DNA from: Parvibaculum indicum
GTDB taxonomy: Bacteria; Pseudomonadota; Alphaproteobacteria; Parvibaculales; Parvibaculaceae
Direction of reading: 5' to 3'
NCBI RefSeq assembly: GCF_011762095.1
Contig: NZ_JAASQO010000023.1
Coordinates: 1-41,464, forward strand
DNA length: 41,464 nt
Shown: piece by piece, positions 24,452 through 37,022 of the stretch
Numbering within the stretch: position 1 is the stretch's first letter
Layout of the letters: each line of letters begins with the position of its first letter
Position numbers and translations under genes: made by a program
Notes under the pieces: generated by a model
The model's input: only the letters and a program-made list of their open reading frames with translations
The model's database searches: none
Told to the model about the DNA's origin: nothing

Positions 24452-26155
24452 CTACTCGTGCTCCATCAAAAGGACTGGACTGAGAAGCGGGCTCTCAATC
24501 GGCGTTAACGATCCGATGAAAATCGCGCGATGCCGTCCCGGGTTGATATCAGGCGCCCTGCTCCAATCCTTGAGAAATTGTTCGTGGGCGGGCTGTGTCC
24601 GCGGAACGTAGGCGTAGCGGAATTCCTCCTGAAGGATTGAAAAAATTTCTTCCCGCGAAAGGAGTACGCATTCACCGTCGATCGCATTTGTAAGATTGGC
24701 TTGGTCTTCCGAATATTTTGTATCCATCGAAACCAGATCGCTGATCGCGGTTTCCAGTAGATACAAACCTCCGCAGAGGCCGGCGGAGGCCCGCAAAAAC
24801 TCTCTTGGATTGGCCATGTGGTATAGAAGGCCGTAGTTGTAAACAATCTCGAACTTGTTACCTGAGAGCAGTTCGACGGCCTCGTCCGCAGATGCCTTCA
24901 ACACAAAATGATTTTTGCCGGGAAGGTGTTCCGCATCGTCGCTATGCCTTTTTCGCATAAAAGCAACATTCTCATCGCGCGGCTCGACCGAAAAGACACT
25001 ACAACCACGATCGAGGAAGAACTGGCTGTGTTCGCCAATGCCCGCGCCAAGCTCCAGAACGGAGCGGCCTGAAATATCCAGATGCAGTGAAGCCAGATGC
25101 TCCAACCTTCTGGCCGAATGGCGCAGGTAGCGAGGCTCCCGAAACGCACAGGCTGCTTGCTCCAGCTCTTTCGGCCCGGCTTCACTACAATGATCCTGCC
25201 ATTTTTCAAAAACCTGCGCGAAATTCGAATCTGCAAGAATTCGCGATCGGATCAGGTCTTCTATCTGCTCGCTTGCAGCGGCAATAGCGCCATTCAATGA
25301 TGGCTCCTTCGACGGCATCAGCCGACCCAAATAATCCTGCATGGAGTGGTAATGAAGCGATCCTAATTCCTTGGAAAATTGGGCGTGTTCGGATACGGGC
25401 AAATGAGTTGGCACGTTGTGAGCGGGGTTGAGGGCGCTCCATGAAAGCTCCAACTCATCCAAGGCCATACCAAAGGCAACTTGGTCCACATGCACCTTGT
25501 AGTCCCCAAGCGCTTCTTCCTCTCGCCCCAATAGCCCCCGCGCAAATCTTGCCCACGCTTCTCCGAATGCACCGATTCTGTCTCCCCGCAGAACATAGAA
25601 CCCTCCATTCCAGTTCGTTGCGAAGGTCTTTTCATCCGTAGACAGAGGATATCCAACAGGCACCGCGTTCGGAAAAGCCAAGGAGGATTTAAGGTAAATC
25701 TCCTCCAGCATCTGGAGCGGCGGGTTGGGCCTGTCAACTGTCCGCCCTAGGGCCTCATCTTCGCCCAAAGTTTGCGAGAACGGCGCCAGCACGTACAGAT
25801 CGCAATCACAAAGCACGACTGCCTGGTATTTTGAGAGAGCTTCGGTCCTGGTTTGCACAATCTTGTTGCAATAAGGATGGGTCTGATCGAAAGGCTCCGC
25901 TTCCACGCAATTGGCGCCGAAGCCCTCGACTAGTTTCCGAAACTGATTGCTCACACCCGGATTGATATGGACATAGATATCGCCGGGATCGACACGCCCG
26001 TTTCGAATGAGGCTCGCGCAGAAGAGCGTCGCCTGCCACTCAAACTTCGGATGCGAGTCCACGTAACATGAATATGCGATATTTCCTCGTCCTCGCAACG
26101 GCGAGAGCCCGGTCCGGTCGGTCAAATTCTTGATCCATGTCGCCACTTTCTCCAC
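24452..26155 (-). CDS. Glycosyltransferase-methyltransferase fusion protein
   Basis: This 567-residue protein has two modules. Residues about 25-280 look like a GT-A type nucleotide-sugar transferase: AVVLCDCDLYVLAPF has a DxD pair at Asp117/Asp119, followed by NWNGGFYVLRGD near 181 and HVDQVAFGMAL. Residues about 340-520 hold a class I methyltransferase with SVLELGAGIGEHSQFFLDRG (about 365-384) and IVYNYGLLYHMANPREFL. No signal peptide is seen. The start is GTG with only a G-rich stretch before it. It is followed by the FkbM gene after one base. GC is low relative to neighbours. Likely role: adding and methylating a sugar on a surface polymer; the substrate is unknown. Confidence 0.82.
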   Translation of the reverse strand: MEKVATWIKNLTDRTGLSPLRGRGNIAYSCYVDSHPKFEWQATLFCASLIRNGRVDPGDIYVHINPGVSNQFRKLVEGFGANCVEAEPFDQTHPYCNKIVQTRTEALSKYQAVVLCDCDLYVLAPFSQTLGEDEALGRTVDRPNPPLQMLEEIYLKSSLAFPNAVPVGYPLSTDEKTFATNWNGGFYVLRGDRIGAFGEAWARFARGLLGREEEALGDYKVHVDQVAFGMALDELELSWSALNPAHNVPTHLPVSEHAQFSKELGSLHYHSMQDYLGRLMPSKEPSLNGAIAAASEQIEDLIRSRILADSNFAQVFEKWQDHCSEAGPKELEQAACAFREPRYLRHSARRLEHLASLHLDISGRSVLELGAGIGEHSQFFLDRGCSVFSVEPRDENVAFMRKRHSDDAEHLPGKNHFVLKASADEAVELLSGNKFEIVYNYGLLYHMANPREFLRASAGLCGGLYLLETAISDLVSMDTKYSEDQANLTNAIDGECVLLSREEIFSILQEEFRYAYVPRTQPAHEQFLKDWSRAPDINPGRHRAIFIGSLTPIESPLLSPVLLMEHE

Positions 26156-26300
26156 CAGAATGCCCGCCCCCCAAAAGTTTATGCAATTCTAATCAATACG
26201 ATGATGAGAATATGGTCCCCTCGAACGTACCGACAGAATGGAAGCGCCTTCCGTTTCTGGCCGATGCCCCCATCGTCTCAACAATTTCGTCGCAGAAAAT

Positions 26301-27851
<1,551 letters not shown>

Positions 27852-27950
27852 AGGCATGTTCCGGGGCAATACGGGGCGGGGAAACTTATGGATGGCGATA
27901 GACCATCATAGCGAAAAGCGGTCAAGCAGGCGCGGAGGCAAGGCACGGGG

Positions 27951-29258
27951 TCAGGCCCTCCGCCGCAGGATGGAGACGAAAAACCCGTCCGTGCCGCTCG
28001 TCGCCGGGCTGAGGCGCAGCGCGATGCCGGAAAGGCTCGCCGGGCGCGGCAGGTCCTCCGGCCAGTGTTTCGTCCAGGGCTCCTCGGCAAAGCCCTCATG
28101 CGCGGCGAGGAAGGCGGCCACCCGGTCCTCGTTTTCCGACGGCAGCAGCGAACAGGTGACGTAGACGAGCCGCCCGCCGGGTTTCACCAGCGGGGCCGCG
28201 CGCTCCAGCACTTCCGCTTGCGCCGCGCGATAGGCGGCGAGCTTTTCCGTCGTCAGCCGCCAGCGCGCATCCGGGCTGCGGCGCCAGGCGCCGGTGCCCG
28301 AGCAGGGCGCATCCACGAGAACGAGGTCGGCCCGGCCCGTCAGCTCGGTGAGGTCGGGGTCCGCCTCGCCCGGTACCCAGGGGTGCAGCGGCATGGTCTG
28401 GATGTTGCGGCAGCCCGCCCGCTGCGCCCGGGGCATGAGGGCTTTCAGGCGGCGCGCTTCGAGATCGCAGGCGAAGATCTGGCCGTGATTTTCCATCGTG
28501 GCTGCCAGCGCCAGCGACTTGCCGCCGCCGCCCGCGCAGAGATCGACCGCCTGTTCGCCCGGCCTGGCGCCTGCCAGCAGGCAGGCCAGTTGCGAACCTT
28601 CATCCTGAATCTCAACAAGCCCGTCCCTGAAGGGTTTCAAGGCGGGCAAATTGGCTTTCTTCAAAAGTCTTATGGACCAAGGGGATAGACCACCTTCCTC
28701 AACCTCCACGCCAGCCTCTTTCAGCGCCGCCAGCGCCTCTTCACGCGATGCTTTAAGCGTGTTGGCGCGTAAGTCGGTTGGCGCGCGGTCCATCAGCGCG
28801 GCCAGTTCCGGCTCCAGCCGCTCGCCGAATGCGTCCTCGAATTCGGGCTGCAACCAGTCGGGATAGTTGAGGCGGATATGGGGGGCTGTGTCCGGTCCCG
28901 GCAGCGCGTCCGCTTTCAGCGCGGCGGCTTCCTCTTCGCTCGCAGGCTCCGGCGCGTGTTTCTCGCCGGTCATCAGGGCGAGCACGGCATCGGCCTCTTC
29001 CCCTGCGCGGAGCGTCAGCCAGCCCGCCGCCATCAGTCGCGGCGTCACCTCATGCGCGGGCGCGCCCAGCGCATGCTCGAGTTCCGCCTTGTGGCGCAGC
29101 ACGCCATAGACGATGGCGCTCACCGCCGCCCGGTCCTTCGACCCGGCATAGCGGCTCGCCCGTGCCCAGTTCTCGAAGATGCGGTCCGCCGGCGTCTCGC
29201 TGCGGAAAATATCGACCAGAATATCGATCGCGGCGGAAAGCCGCGCGCCGGGGGTCAT
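27951..29258 (-). CDS. RsmB-type 16S rRNA cytosine-C5 methyltransferase
   Basis: This 435-residue RNA m5C methyltransferase has an NusB-like N-terminal domain (RASRYAGSKDRAAVSAIVYG). The catalytic domain follows: DEGSQLACLL, VDLCAGGGGKSLALA for SAM binding, LVDAPCSGTGAWRRSPD, and the catalytic cysteine in VYVTCSLLPSENE. This layout matches RsmB, which methylates C967 of 16S rRNA; alphaproteobacteria often carry several paralogs, so the exact target is not certain. The ATG at 29258 has only a weak AGG upstream. It lies 23 bases after guaB, and the guaB-rsmB-guaA order is consistent with one operon. Confidence 0.92.
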   Translation of the reverse strand: MTPGARLSAAIDILVDIFRSETPADRIFENWARASRYAGSKDRAAVSAIVYGVLRHKAELEHALGAPAHEVTPRLMAAGWLTLRAGEEADAVLALMTGEKHAPEPASEEEAAALKADALPGPDTAPHIRLNYPDWLQPEFEDAFGERLEPELAALMDRAPTDLRANTLKASREEALAALKEAGVEVEEGGLSPWSIRLLKKANLPALKPFRDGLVEIQDEGSQLACLLAGARPGEQAVDLCAGGGGKSLALAATMENHGQIFACDLEARRLKALMPRAQRAGCRNIQTMPLHPWVPGEADPDLTELTGRADLVLVDAPCSGTGAWRRSPDARWRLTTEKLAAYRAAQAEVLERAAPLVKPGGRLVYVTCSLLPSENEDRVAAFLAAHEGFAEEPWTKHWPEDLPRPASLSGIALRLSPATSGTDGFFVSILRRRA

Positions 29259-29281
29259 GACCTATTTGGCTTTCGGCTTTC

Positions 29282-30823
<1,542 letters not shown>

Positions 30824-30915
30824 TTAACACCGAAGCGGGGATATGCAAAGCGCTTCTCTTCGCATTGCGGCACAGTTTTATCGCAACGGGCAAAAGCCGG
30901 GCAAAGCCCTTGGCG

Positions 30916-31638
30916 TCAGGCCTCCTCCGCGCCCTCTCCCCGGCCCTTGAAGCCCGTCGCCAGCACATACATCTCCGACGAATCGGCGCGGCTGGCCTTG
31001 GGTTTGACGTGCCGGACCACTTTGAAGTGCTGTTTGAGGAAGGCCAGCAGCTCGTTCTCCGTGCCGCCCCGGAACACCTTGGCGATGAAGGCGCCCTCCT
31101 CGTTCAGCACCTCGATGGCGAAATGGGCCGCCGCCTCGCACAGCGCCATGATCTTCAGGTGGTCGGTCTGCTTGTGGCCGGTCGTATTGGCCGCCATGTC
31201 CGACATCACCACGTCGGGAGGGCCGCCCAGCTCTGCGATCAGACGCTCTTCCGCGCCCTCTTCCAGAAAATCCATCTGCAGGATGGTGGCGCCCGTCACG
31301 GGCTCCACCTCCAGCAGGTCGATGCCGACCACGGCCCCTTGCGCCTTGCCCGCGCCGGGCATCGCCTTCACCCGGTCCACCGCCACCTGGCACCAGCCGC
31401 CGGGCGCCGCGCCGAGATCCACCACGCGCTGGCCCGGCTTCAGCACGTGAAACTTGTCGTCGATTTCCGTCAGCTTGTAGGCGGCGCGCGAGCGCAACCC
31501 GTCGCGTTTGGCGGCCTGCACGTAAGGATCGTTCAACTGGCGCTGCAGCCAGCGCGTGGAGGATGTCTTGCGGCGCTTCGCGGTTTTCACCCGCACTTTC
31601 AGGCTGCGGGCGCCGCTGCCCTTCTTTTTCTCGGCCAT
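30916..31638 (-). CDS. rlmE: 23S rRNA 2'-O-methyltransferase RlmE (FtsJ)
   Basis: RlmE methylates the ribose of U2552 in 23S rRNA late in 50S assembly. The 240-residue protein has the K-D-K-E catalytic set: Lys in RSRAAYKL, Asp in [18 protein letters not shown], Lys in FIAKVFRGG and Glu in [10 protein letters not shown]. The SAM loop is [16 protein letters not shown] basic N-terminal extension of about 30 residues is usual in this group. The ATG overlaps the last base of the ppx stop as TAATG, so translation is coupled to the upstream gene. Confidence 0.96.
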   Translation of the reverse strand: MAEKKKGSGARSLKVRVKTAKRRKTSSTRWLQRQLNDPYVQAAKRDGLRSRAAYKLTEIDDKFHVLKPGQRVVDLGAAPGGWCQVAVDRVKAMPGAGKAQGAVVGIDLLEVEPVTGATILQMDFLEEGAEERLIAELGGPPDVVMSDMAANTTGHKQTDHLKIMALCEAAAHFAIEVLNEEGAFIAKVFRGGTENELLAFLKQHFKVVRHVKPKASRADSSEMYVLATGFKGRGEGAEEA

Positions 31639-33086
31639 TACTCGCTACTCGCTTCCGTCGCATTTGCCGCCGGGCCCTGCTGCCGGTTGGCCTTTTGCTT
31701 GCGGCGCCGCCTCCGGCGCCTGCGCCGCGCCCGGGCGGCGTCGGCATCCATCATGGAGAGCAATATGCCCTCTCTCAGCCCCCGGTCGGCGACGCGCAGG
31801 CGATGGCTCGGCCAGGCCTCGGCGATCGCCTCGAAGATGGCGCAGCCCGCCAGCACGAGGTCGGCCCGCTCCTCGCCCACGCAAGGGTGCCCGGCCCGGC
31901 TGTCATAATCCATCGCGATCAGATCGCGCGTCACCCGGTGCACGTCGCTCGGCGACAGCCAGATCCCGTCCACCACCGTGCGGTCGTATCGCTTGAGGCC
32001 CAGCATGACGCCCGCGATGGTGGTCACGGTGCCGGAGGTGCCCAGCAGGTGGAAAGGCGGCATCGCCCCGTGCCCGGCTTCCTCCTGCCACGCCGCCATG
32101 CGCGCGACGAAAGGCGCCAGATGACCGGCGACCTCCTCGACCATCTCCCCGTAAATATCCTCCGACACGTCCTCGCCGCCATATTTTTCGGCGAGCGTCA
32201 CCACGCCATGTGGCAGCGAGACCCAATCGGCGATCCGCGGCCGCGCCGGCGCCGCGCCGTCCCCGGCCGATCCGTCGATCTCGACCCAGATGAGTTCGGT
32301 CGAGCCGCCGCCGATGTCGAAGACCAGCGCCGCCTCGCAGTCGCGGTCGAGCAGCGGCGCGCAACCCGCCAGCGCCAGCCGCGCCTCGTCCTCGGTCGAG
32401 ACGATTTCGAGGGAGAGGCCCGCCTCCCGTTTCACCCGCTCGATGAAATCCGGCCCGTTATCCGCCGCGCGGCAGGCGGCCGTCGCAATGGCGCGGGCCC
32501 GGCCGACGCCGCGCCGCTCCATCTTTTCCGCGCAGATGCGCAGCGCTTCCACCGCCCGGTCCATGGCCTGGTCGCTCAGCCGGCCATTGGCCGCCACGCC
32601 CTCGCCCAGCCGCACGATGCGCGAAAAGGCGTCCACCACCTTGAACCCGTCGGCGCTGCGCCGGGCGATCAGCAGGCGGCAATTATTGGTGCCGAGATCG
32701 AGCGCGGCATAGAGCTTTTCCCGGCCGCCCGCCGCCGCCCGCGCGCCCGGCGCGCCGCGTTTGCCTCGGCGCCGCTTTCGCCGGGCCGGGCGCGATTTCG
32801 TTTCGCTGTCGCTGGACGAGGCTTTGGCGCCCGTCGCGCGGTCCTTCGACGGGCCGGCTCCGGAGTCCGCATTGGCCTCGGCATTATTTTCGGTATTGCG
32901 GCCCCGGCCACGCTTTCCCCGGCGCTTGCGACGGCGCGCAGGCGCAGGTCCGGTGTCTTTTCGGGTGGCCTCCCCGCCCGCCTTTCCCTCGCCGCCTCCA
33001 TCGGAGCCGGGACGGATCGATGGCATGGAATGCCCGGCGGCGGGACGCGATGCGTCCCTTGCGCCGCCTTCATCGTCGTGTTGCAC
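31638..33086 (-). CDS. Ppx/GppA-family exopolyphosphatase with basic disordered termini
   Basis: The central about 320 residues form a Ppx/GppA phosphatase, which cleaves polyphosphate or pppGpp. The first ATP-fold motif is [18 protein letters not shown] at about residue 125, then [39 protein letters not shown] and [13 protein letters not shown]. The protein is longer than usual: an Arg/Lys/Ala-rich low-complexity N-terminus of about 120 residues and a C-terminal run of nine arginines followed by KQKANRQQ. The start is GTG with AAGGA just upstream; ATG 33026 is an alternative that still leaves a basic tail. It precedes and is coupled to rlmE. Confidence 0.93.
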   Translation of the reverse strand: MQHDDEGGARDASRPAAGHSMPSIRPGSDGGGEGKAGGEATRKDTGPAPARRRKRRGKRGRGRNTENNAEANADSGAGPSKDRATGAKASSSDSETKSRPARRKRRRGKRGAPGARAAAGGREKLYAALDLGTNNCRLLIARRSADGFKVVDAFSRIVRLGEGVAANGRLSDQAMDRAVEALRICAEKMERRGVGRARAIATAACRAADNGPDFIERVKREAGLSLEIVSTEDEARLALAGCAPLLDRDCEAALVFDIGGGSTELIWVEIDGSAGDGAAPARPRIADWVSLPHGVVTLAEKYGGEDVSEDIYGEMVEEVAGHLAPFVARMAAWQEEAGHGAMPPFHLLGTSGTVTTIAGVMLGLKRYDRTVVDGIWLSPSDVHRVTRDLIAMDYDSRAGHPCVGEERADLVLAGCAIFEAIAEAWPSHRLRVADRGLREGILLSMMDADAARARRRRRRRRRKQKANRQQGPAANATEASSE

Positions 33087-33244
33087 GCGATCCTTAAAAA
33101 TCCGGGAAGCAGCAGTATCGGCGTCCCCTCACAAGGCCCCGATCGCGCTTCGAACACCGGATTCCCTCTGTTCTCAGTTGGGGCCAAGTCTAACAGCTTC
33201 GGAAAAGCGGTAAAGCCGCGCGTTCGGCCGGCCCCGCCGGGCCC

Positions 33245-33263
33245 GAAAAACCGGGAAATCCCG
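33245..33263 (-). terminator. Weak terminator-like hairpin after the small minus-strand frame
   Basis: Read on the minus strand CGGG-attt-CCCG is followed by GTTTTT, beginning 5 bases after the TAA at 33268. The stem is only 4 bp, so it is weak evidence. Confidence 0.4.
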
Positions 33264-33267
33264 CGAG

Positions 33268-33510
33268 TTACGCACCGCCGCGGGCGGGCGCCCGTCTCGG
33301 TGTCAGGCTTTCCAGCGTCGCGATGAAGTTCGTCTTGAGCAGCGCGAAAACATTCTCGCCCATGCGCGCATCGCTGGTCAGCCCGGGGCGGATCGTCAGT
33401 CCCGCTATGGCAGGAAGAAGCACACTCCCCGCTGCCATAAGCGCCTCCGGACTCTCGATCCCGATTTTTTCCGCACGGCGGTGTTTTTTTTTGCGGGAAT
33501 GCGCCGGCAA
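33268..33510 (-). pseudogene. Small open frame, probably the 3' remnant of a truncated gene
   Basis: An 80-residue frame with protein-like sequence in its second half (ENVFALLKTNFIATLESLTP) and core-like codon use. It opens at a TTG without a ribosome binding site, immediately followed by a run of nine A (33487-33495 region). It begins 13 bases from the autotransporter stop, where base composition changes. The likeliest reading is that the accessory block to the right removed the front of a resident gene. A weak terminator sits right after the stop, as expected for a genuine gene end. I do not recognise the family; it could also be a short intact gene. Confidence 0.4.
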
Positions 33511-33522
33511 TGGCGCCGGGAA

Positions 33523-36393
33523 TCAGAACCGCATATTCAAGTTGAGGCGGGCCGAATGGTCCTGAACACCCGATCCGAACAGACCGCCATAGGCAAATCC
33601 CAGCGTGGCGTTCTCATCGAGGTCTACATCGACCCCGGCGTCGAGCATCAGGATATCCTGCGCCAGCCGCACACCCGCGATAGTGAACGCATCGCCACCC
33701 GAGGCGAAGCGCATCTGCGAGGGCGGCGTATCGTCGAACGCATGCCGCCAGCCCAGCAGGCCACGCAGCGTTGCATCCGTATTACCCAGTTGGACATCAG
33801 TCTCGGCGCGCAGCCCAAGGGTTGTGAAAGTCGTATCTACTGTGTTGGAGGCCACCGTCAGCGCTGACGCGCCGCCGCTCTCGGTGAAGCCGTCGGTCGA
33901 CAGGTTCACATGGGCCAGGTTGGCAAAGGGCTCGAACCGGACCGTGCCTGTTTCGACGCAGTATGCCGCCTCCCCCCAAGCTTGCAGGGTCCGGGCGCTG
34001 TAGGATGCCGAAAGGCTGTCGGAGAAGCCCGAGAAGGCCACCGAGCGCGATGTTTCGATGCTGTGCCAGCTATGAGCGACCCCACCCGTCAAGGTGAAAG
34101 CGTCCCATCCACCCCCACCATAGGCACCCAGCGTGTAAGTATCGGCCGTACCCGAGGACGAACGGCCATCGACGCTGAAGGTTGAGCGGGAATACCCCCC
34201 CAGCACACCGAATCGCATGTCGCCCCGGACCGGCGCATCGCCGCCCAGAATGAACCCGCCGATCGAACGGTCGAGCGCAGCGGCGTTGCCGTCGCTATCC
34301 CACTGGCTCCAGGACCCTAATGCCTGCCCCCAAATCCCGAAGCTTCGATCCTCGGTCTGCGCATCATTGTCGGCCATACTACCGTGCGCCACGCGCTGCC
34401 GACCCTGCCCCGCCTCGCGCGGAAAGCGACTGTCGTCAAGAAGTGCCGTTTGCACCGAGCCGTGAATCTCGCCGGAAAGTGCATCAAATGCCATTATCGC
34501 GTCAGCACCCTCATTGAGGCTGGCAATTGCGTCCCAGACTGCGTTGCCGGGGCCAAGACTGTCTGCGCCACCAGCGGTAGCGATCTGATTGGGCGTCAGC
34601 GCAACGCTTTCGAAGACTTCTGTCTGATTGATGGCGAGATAGACGTCATTTGCCTCATAGCTGAGGGTCGGGGATAAGAAAAGGCTGTCTGCCACGCCGG
34701 TAACCGCATCGAACGTGCCCGTGCGACCGCCATCTGCATGTATGATGTGATACGAGGTGCCAACGGCATAATCCGGGAAGGGAACAATGTTGACTGTGCC
34801 GCCATTGACAGTCACTAAGCCACCGGCGTTTATCAGGTCGCTGTCGCCCGCAGCATTTAGTTCTACCTCGTAGGTGGATCCTGACGCCAGGATGACATTT
34901 CCTGCCACGTTCAGTGTGCCGATGGAATTTCCGGGAGCTACTGCGGCATCCCCGGCTACCACGGTGTTTCCAATCGTCCCCGTTCCTCCGATCGTGCCAC
35001 CATTAACCACAATGTCGCCAAGTATGCCGGTGACGATAAGGTCACCCTCGGAAACGGTGGTGCCGCCGGAGAAGGTGTTCTTACCTGAAAGCAACAACGT
35101 GCCCGCACCGCTTTTGGTCAACGCCCCCGACCCGACGAGATTGGAAGCGACGGCCCCGCTTTCGAAAGCAAAGCCGGAGGCGCTAATGATACCTCCCTCC
35201 AACACACCATCAGACATGTTGAATGCGTCGGTGGTCAGTGTCTCTAGCCCCTCGATCGCAACTGTCCCGCCGTTGACGAAAATATCGTCAATAGTTTCGG
35301 AATCGGCAACCAGTAGCCTGCCTGCCGACGAGACTGCGACATCGCCGCTATCGACAAGGGCGCTGCCTCCGCTCACATGAAGCGTTCCGGCATTTACCAG
35401 CGTGCCGCCGTCGTAGCTATTTGCCCCGGTGAGGATCAGCAAACCCGAACCGGATTTGGTAAGGCCGCCCACCCCGTCGATGTTGCCGGCAAAACTCGAA
35501 TTGGTTTCCTGGTTGATCACAAGATTAGCCCCGTCAAGACTGACTACCCCGCCGCTGCCGATCAACTGGGAAAACCGGGTAGTGTCGTGCAATGACAGGA
35601 GACCACCGGAAAGGTTCAGCGTCGCGGTGCCTTGCGCTCCGCCAAGCGCATTGGCACTCACCGCATCGAGTTCCCCCCCGCTAACGTTGAAAATGCCTGT
35701 GAAGGCAGAATTGTCGCCACTCAGAACAACTGTTCCTGTGCCGGATGAGACTTTCACGATACCTGCCCCGAACAGATCTTTCCCGACAGTGATCCCGCCA
35801 GCACTCTGATCGAAGAGCAGTGTGCCATCTATAGCAACACCTCCGCTTCCCAGGAGTGTGCCTCCCGATGCGCCTGTGAATTGAAGAACGGTGCCATCGC
35901 CGATTGTGGTGGTACCGTTCACTGCGACGGTCGTACCACCGTCAATCGTGAGTTTGCTGATTCCGTTGCCGCTGTCATTGATCGTCAATGCACCCTTGAC
36001 GTTCAGAAAGGCACCGGCCCCGGTCAATGTTACGCTTCCCGGGTTCGCGCCATTCGGGTCGGAAATAACGAGATCATCGGCGATCTGGAGAAACCCCAGG
36101 CTCTGGATGTCCAGTGTGCCAGCACCAACGCTGTCCCCGACGGTCACGCGCTTGGCGTAGGCACCTGCCGGATCGACGACATAGGGTGGGACGCCTGCCC
36201 CGTTGATGAGAACGTCGACCGTGGCGTTCGGCACGTTACCATCGTCCCAATTGCCGCCCGTCGACCAGTCGCTGTCGACGCCGCCGGTCCAAATGCCCTG
36301 CGCCTGCGCACTGGTAGGGCAATGAAAAACCGCCAGAGCAAGAAGCGAAAGCGAAGAATAGAATCCAGTTAGTACATTTGGTCTGAAACGCAC
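33523..36393 (-). CDS. Type V autotransporter with PATR repeats
   Basis: This 956-residue surface protein has a signal peptide (TGFYSSLSLLALAVFHCPTS, cleavage near AQAQ). A repetitive Gly/Thr/Ser/Val-rich beta-helix passenger of about 600 residues includes passenger-associated repeats such as GGLTKSGSGLLILTGANSYD and GALTKSGAGTLLLSGKNTFS. A C-terminal beta-barrel of about 270 residues begins near SFGIWGQALGSW and ends in LNLNMRF, the terminal Phe recognised by BAM. The GTG at 36393 has GGAGG four bases upstream and is preferred to the GTG at 36426. No protease motif is obvious, so an adhesin or structural passenger is likely. GC is lower than in the core genes. Confidence 0.93.
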   Translation of the reverse strand: MRFRPNVLTGFYSSLSLLALAVFHCPTSAQAQGIWTGGVDSDWSTGGNWDDGNVPNATVDVLINGAGVPPYVVDPAGAYAKRVTVGDSVGAGTLDIQSLGFLQIADDLVISDPNGANPGSVTLTGAGAFLNVKGALTINDSGNGISKLTIDGGTTVAVNGTTTIGDGTVLQFTGASGGTLLGSGGVAIDGTLLFDQSAGGITVGKDLFGAGIVKVSSGTGTVVLSGDNSAFTGIFNVSGGELDAVSANALGGAQGTATLNLSGGLLSLHDTTRFSQLIGSGGVVSLDGANLVINQETNSSFAGNIDGVGGLTKSGSGLLILTGANSYDGGTLVNAGTLHVSGGSALVDSGDVAVSSAGRLLVADSETIDDIFVNGGTVAIEGLETLTTDAFNMSDGVLEGGIISASGFAFESGAVASNLVGSGALTKSGAGTLLLSGKNTFSGGTTVSEGDLIVTGILGDIVVNGGTIGGTGTIGNTVVAGDAAVAPGNSIGTLNVAGNVILASGSTYEVELNAAGDSDLINAGGLVTVNGGTVNIVPFPDYAVGTSYHIIHADGGRTGTFDAVTGVADSLFLSPTLSYEANDVYLAINQTEVFESVALTPNQIATAGGADSLGPGNAVWDAIASLNEGADAIMAFDALSGEIHGSVQTALLDDSRFPREAGQGRQRVAHGSMADNDAQTEDRSFGIWGQALGSWSQWDSDGNAAALDRSIGGFILGGDAPVRGDMRFGVLGGYSRSTFSVDGRSSSGTADTYTLGAYGGGGWDAFTLTGGVAHSWHSIETSRSVAFSGFSDSLSASYSARTLQAWGEAAYCVETGTVRFEPFANLAHVNLSTDGFTESGGASALTVASNTVDTTFTTLGLRAETDVQLGNTDATLRGLLGWRHAFDDTPPSQMRFASGGDAFTIAGVRLAQDILMLDAGVDVDLDENATLGFAYGGLFGSGVQDHSARLNLNMRF

Positions 36394-36542
36394 GGGACCT
36401 CCAATTGAAAAGCATGGTTTGGACACAACTCTTCCGTCTTCGCTCCGACGGTTTCGCCGCGAATTCGTGCACTGCCCGCAGGCATTTCATTGATGACGTT
36501 TAGTGGTCTATATAACGGCCGCCGGTGACGTGGAGCATGCCG

Positions 36543-36950
36543 TCAGATTGCATCGAAGCAATCATAGTTCCGTAGTCTGATGACCTGTCCCTCTTTGAAT
36601 TCGAAGATGGCAACGCAATGGGCCTTGAGTTTTTGACCTTTCGGCAGAGCAGGCAGGTCTGCTACGACAGTGCCATGCCACAGCATCTCCAAAACCACCA
36701 TATCGCCACTGGCGATTGTCTTGAGGATGTCAAAGCGCTGCTGCTCGATGACCCCTTTTGCCTTTTCGATACCCGCCTTCAGTGCGTTCAGATCACGAGT
36801 TTCACCCGAAGGTTTGAACACATTTGGCATTTCGATTTGCTGGACGTCAGGAGCAAAATAGCCCTCCATCTCCTGGCCGTTCATCTGTTCGACCGCTCGA
36901 ACAAAGCTCAATGCCGCCGCGACAAGGGATTCTTCCGTTATCGTTGTCAT
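36543..36950 (-). CDS. SnoaL-like / NTF2-fold protein
   Basis: This 135-residue protein fits a SnoaL-like cone fold: an N-terminal helix pair (LVAAALSFVRAVEQMNGQEM), EGYFAPDVQQIEMPN, VLEMLWHGTVVADLP, and HCVAIFEFKEGQVIRLRNYD at the end. The family includes polyketide cyclases, small isomerases and many unknowns. The ATG at 36950 has GGTGGGG upstream. It is divergent from the TetR gene, and the shared gap carries two TetR-type operators, so it is a likely target of that repressor. GC is about that of the accessory block. Confidence 0.85.
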   Translation of the reverse strand: MTTITEESLVAAALSFVRAVEQMNGQEMEGYFAPDVQQIEMPNVFKPSGETRDLNALKAGIEKAKGVIEQQRFDILKTIASGDMVVLEMLWHGTVVADLPALPKGQKLKAHCVAIFEFKEGQVIRLRNYDCFDAI

Positions 36951-36962
36951 ATCCCCACCAAC

Positions 36963-37002
36963 TAGAATGTCATTCTACTGCGCAGACTAGAACAACATTC
37001 TA
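36963..37002. promoter_or_regulatory. Twin palindromic operators between SnoaL-like and TetR genes
   Basis: TAGAATG-T-CATTCTA (36963-36977) is a perfect 7-1-7 palindrome. TAGAACAACATTCTA (36988-37002) is a second copy with two changes, 25 bases away centre to centre. They lie 12 bases from the SnoaL-like start and 20 bases from the TetR start, where a TetR dimer would block both promoters. Confidence 0.8.
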
Positions 37003-37022
37003 CATCCGTCAAGAGACCATGA

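Noticed and set aside
30899-30909. GGGC-aaa-GCCC hairpin after rlmE as terminator
   Set aside because: The stem is only 4 bp and the following T-run on the minus strand is short and displaced; too weak to call.
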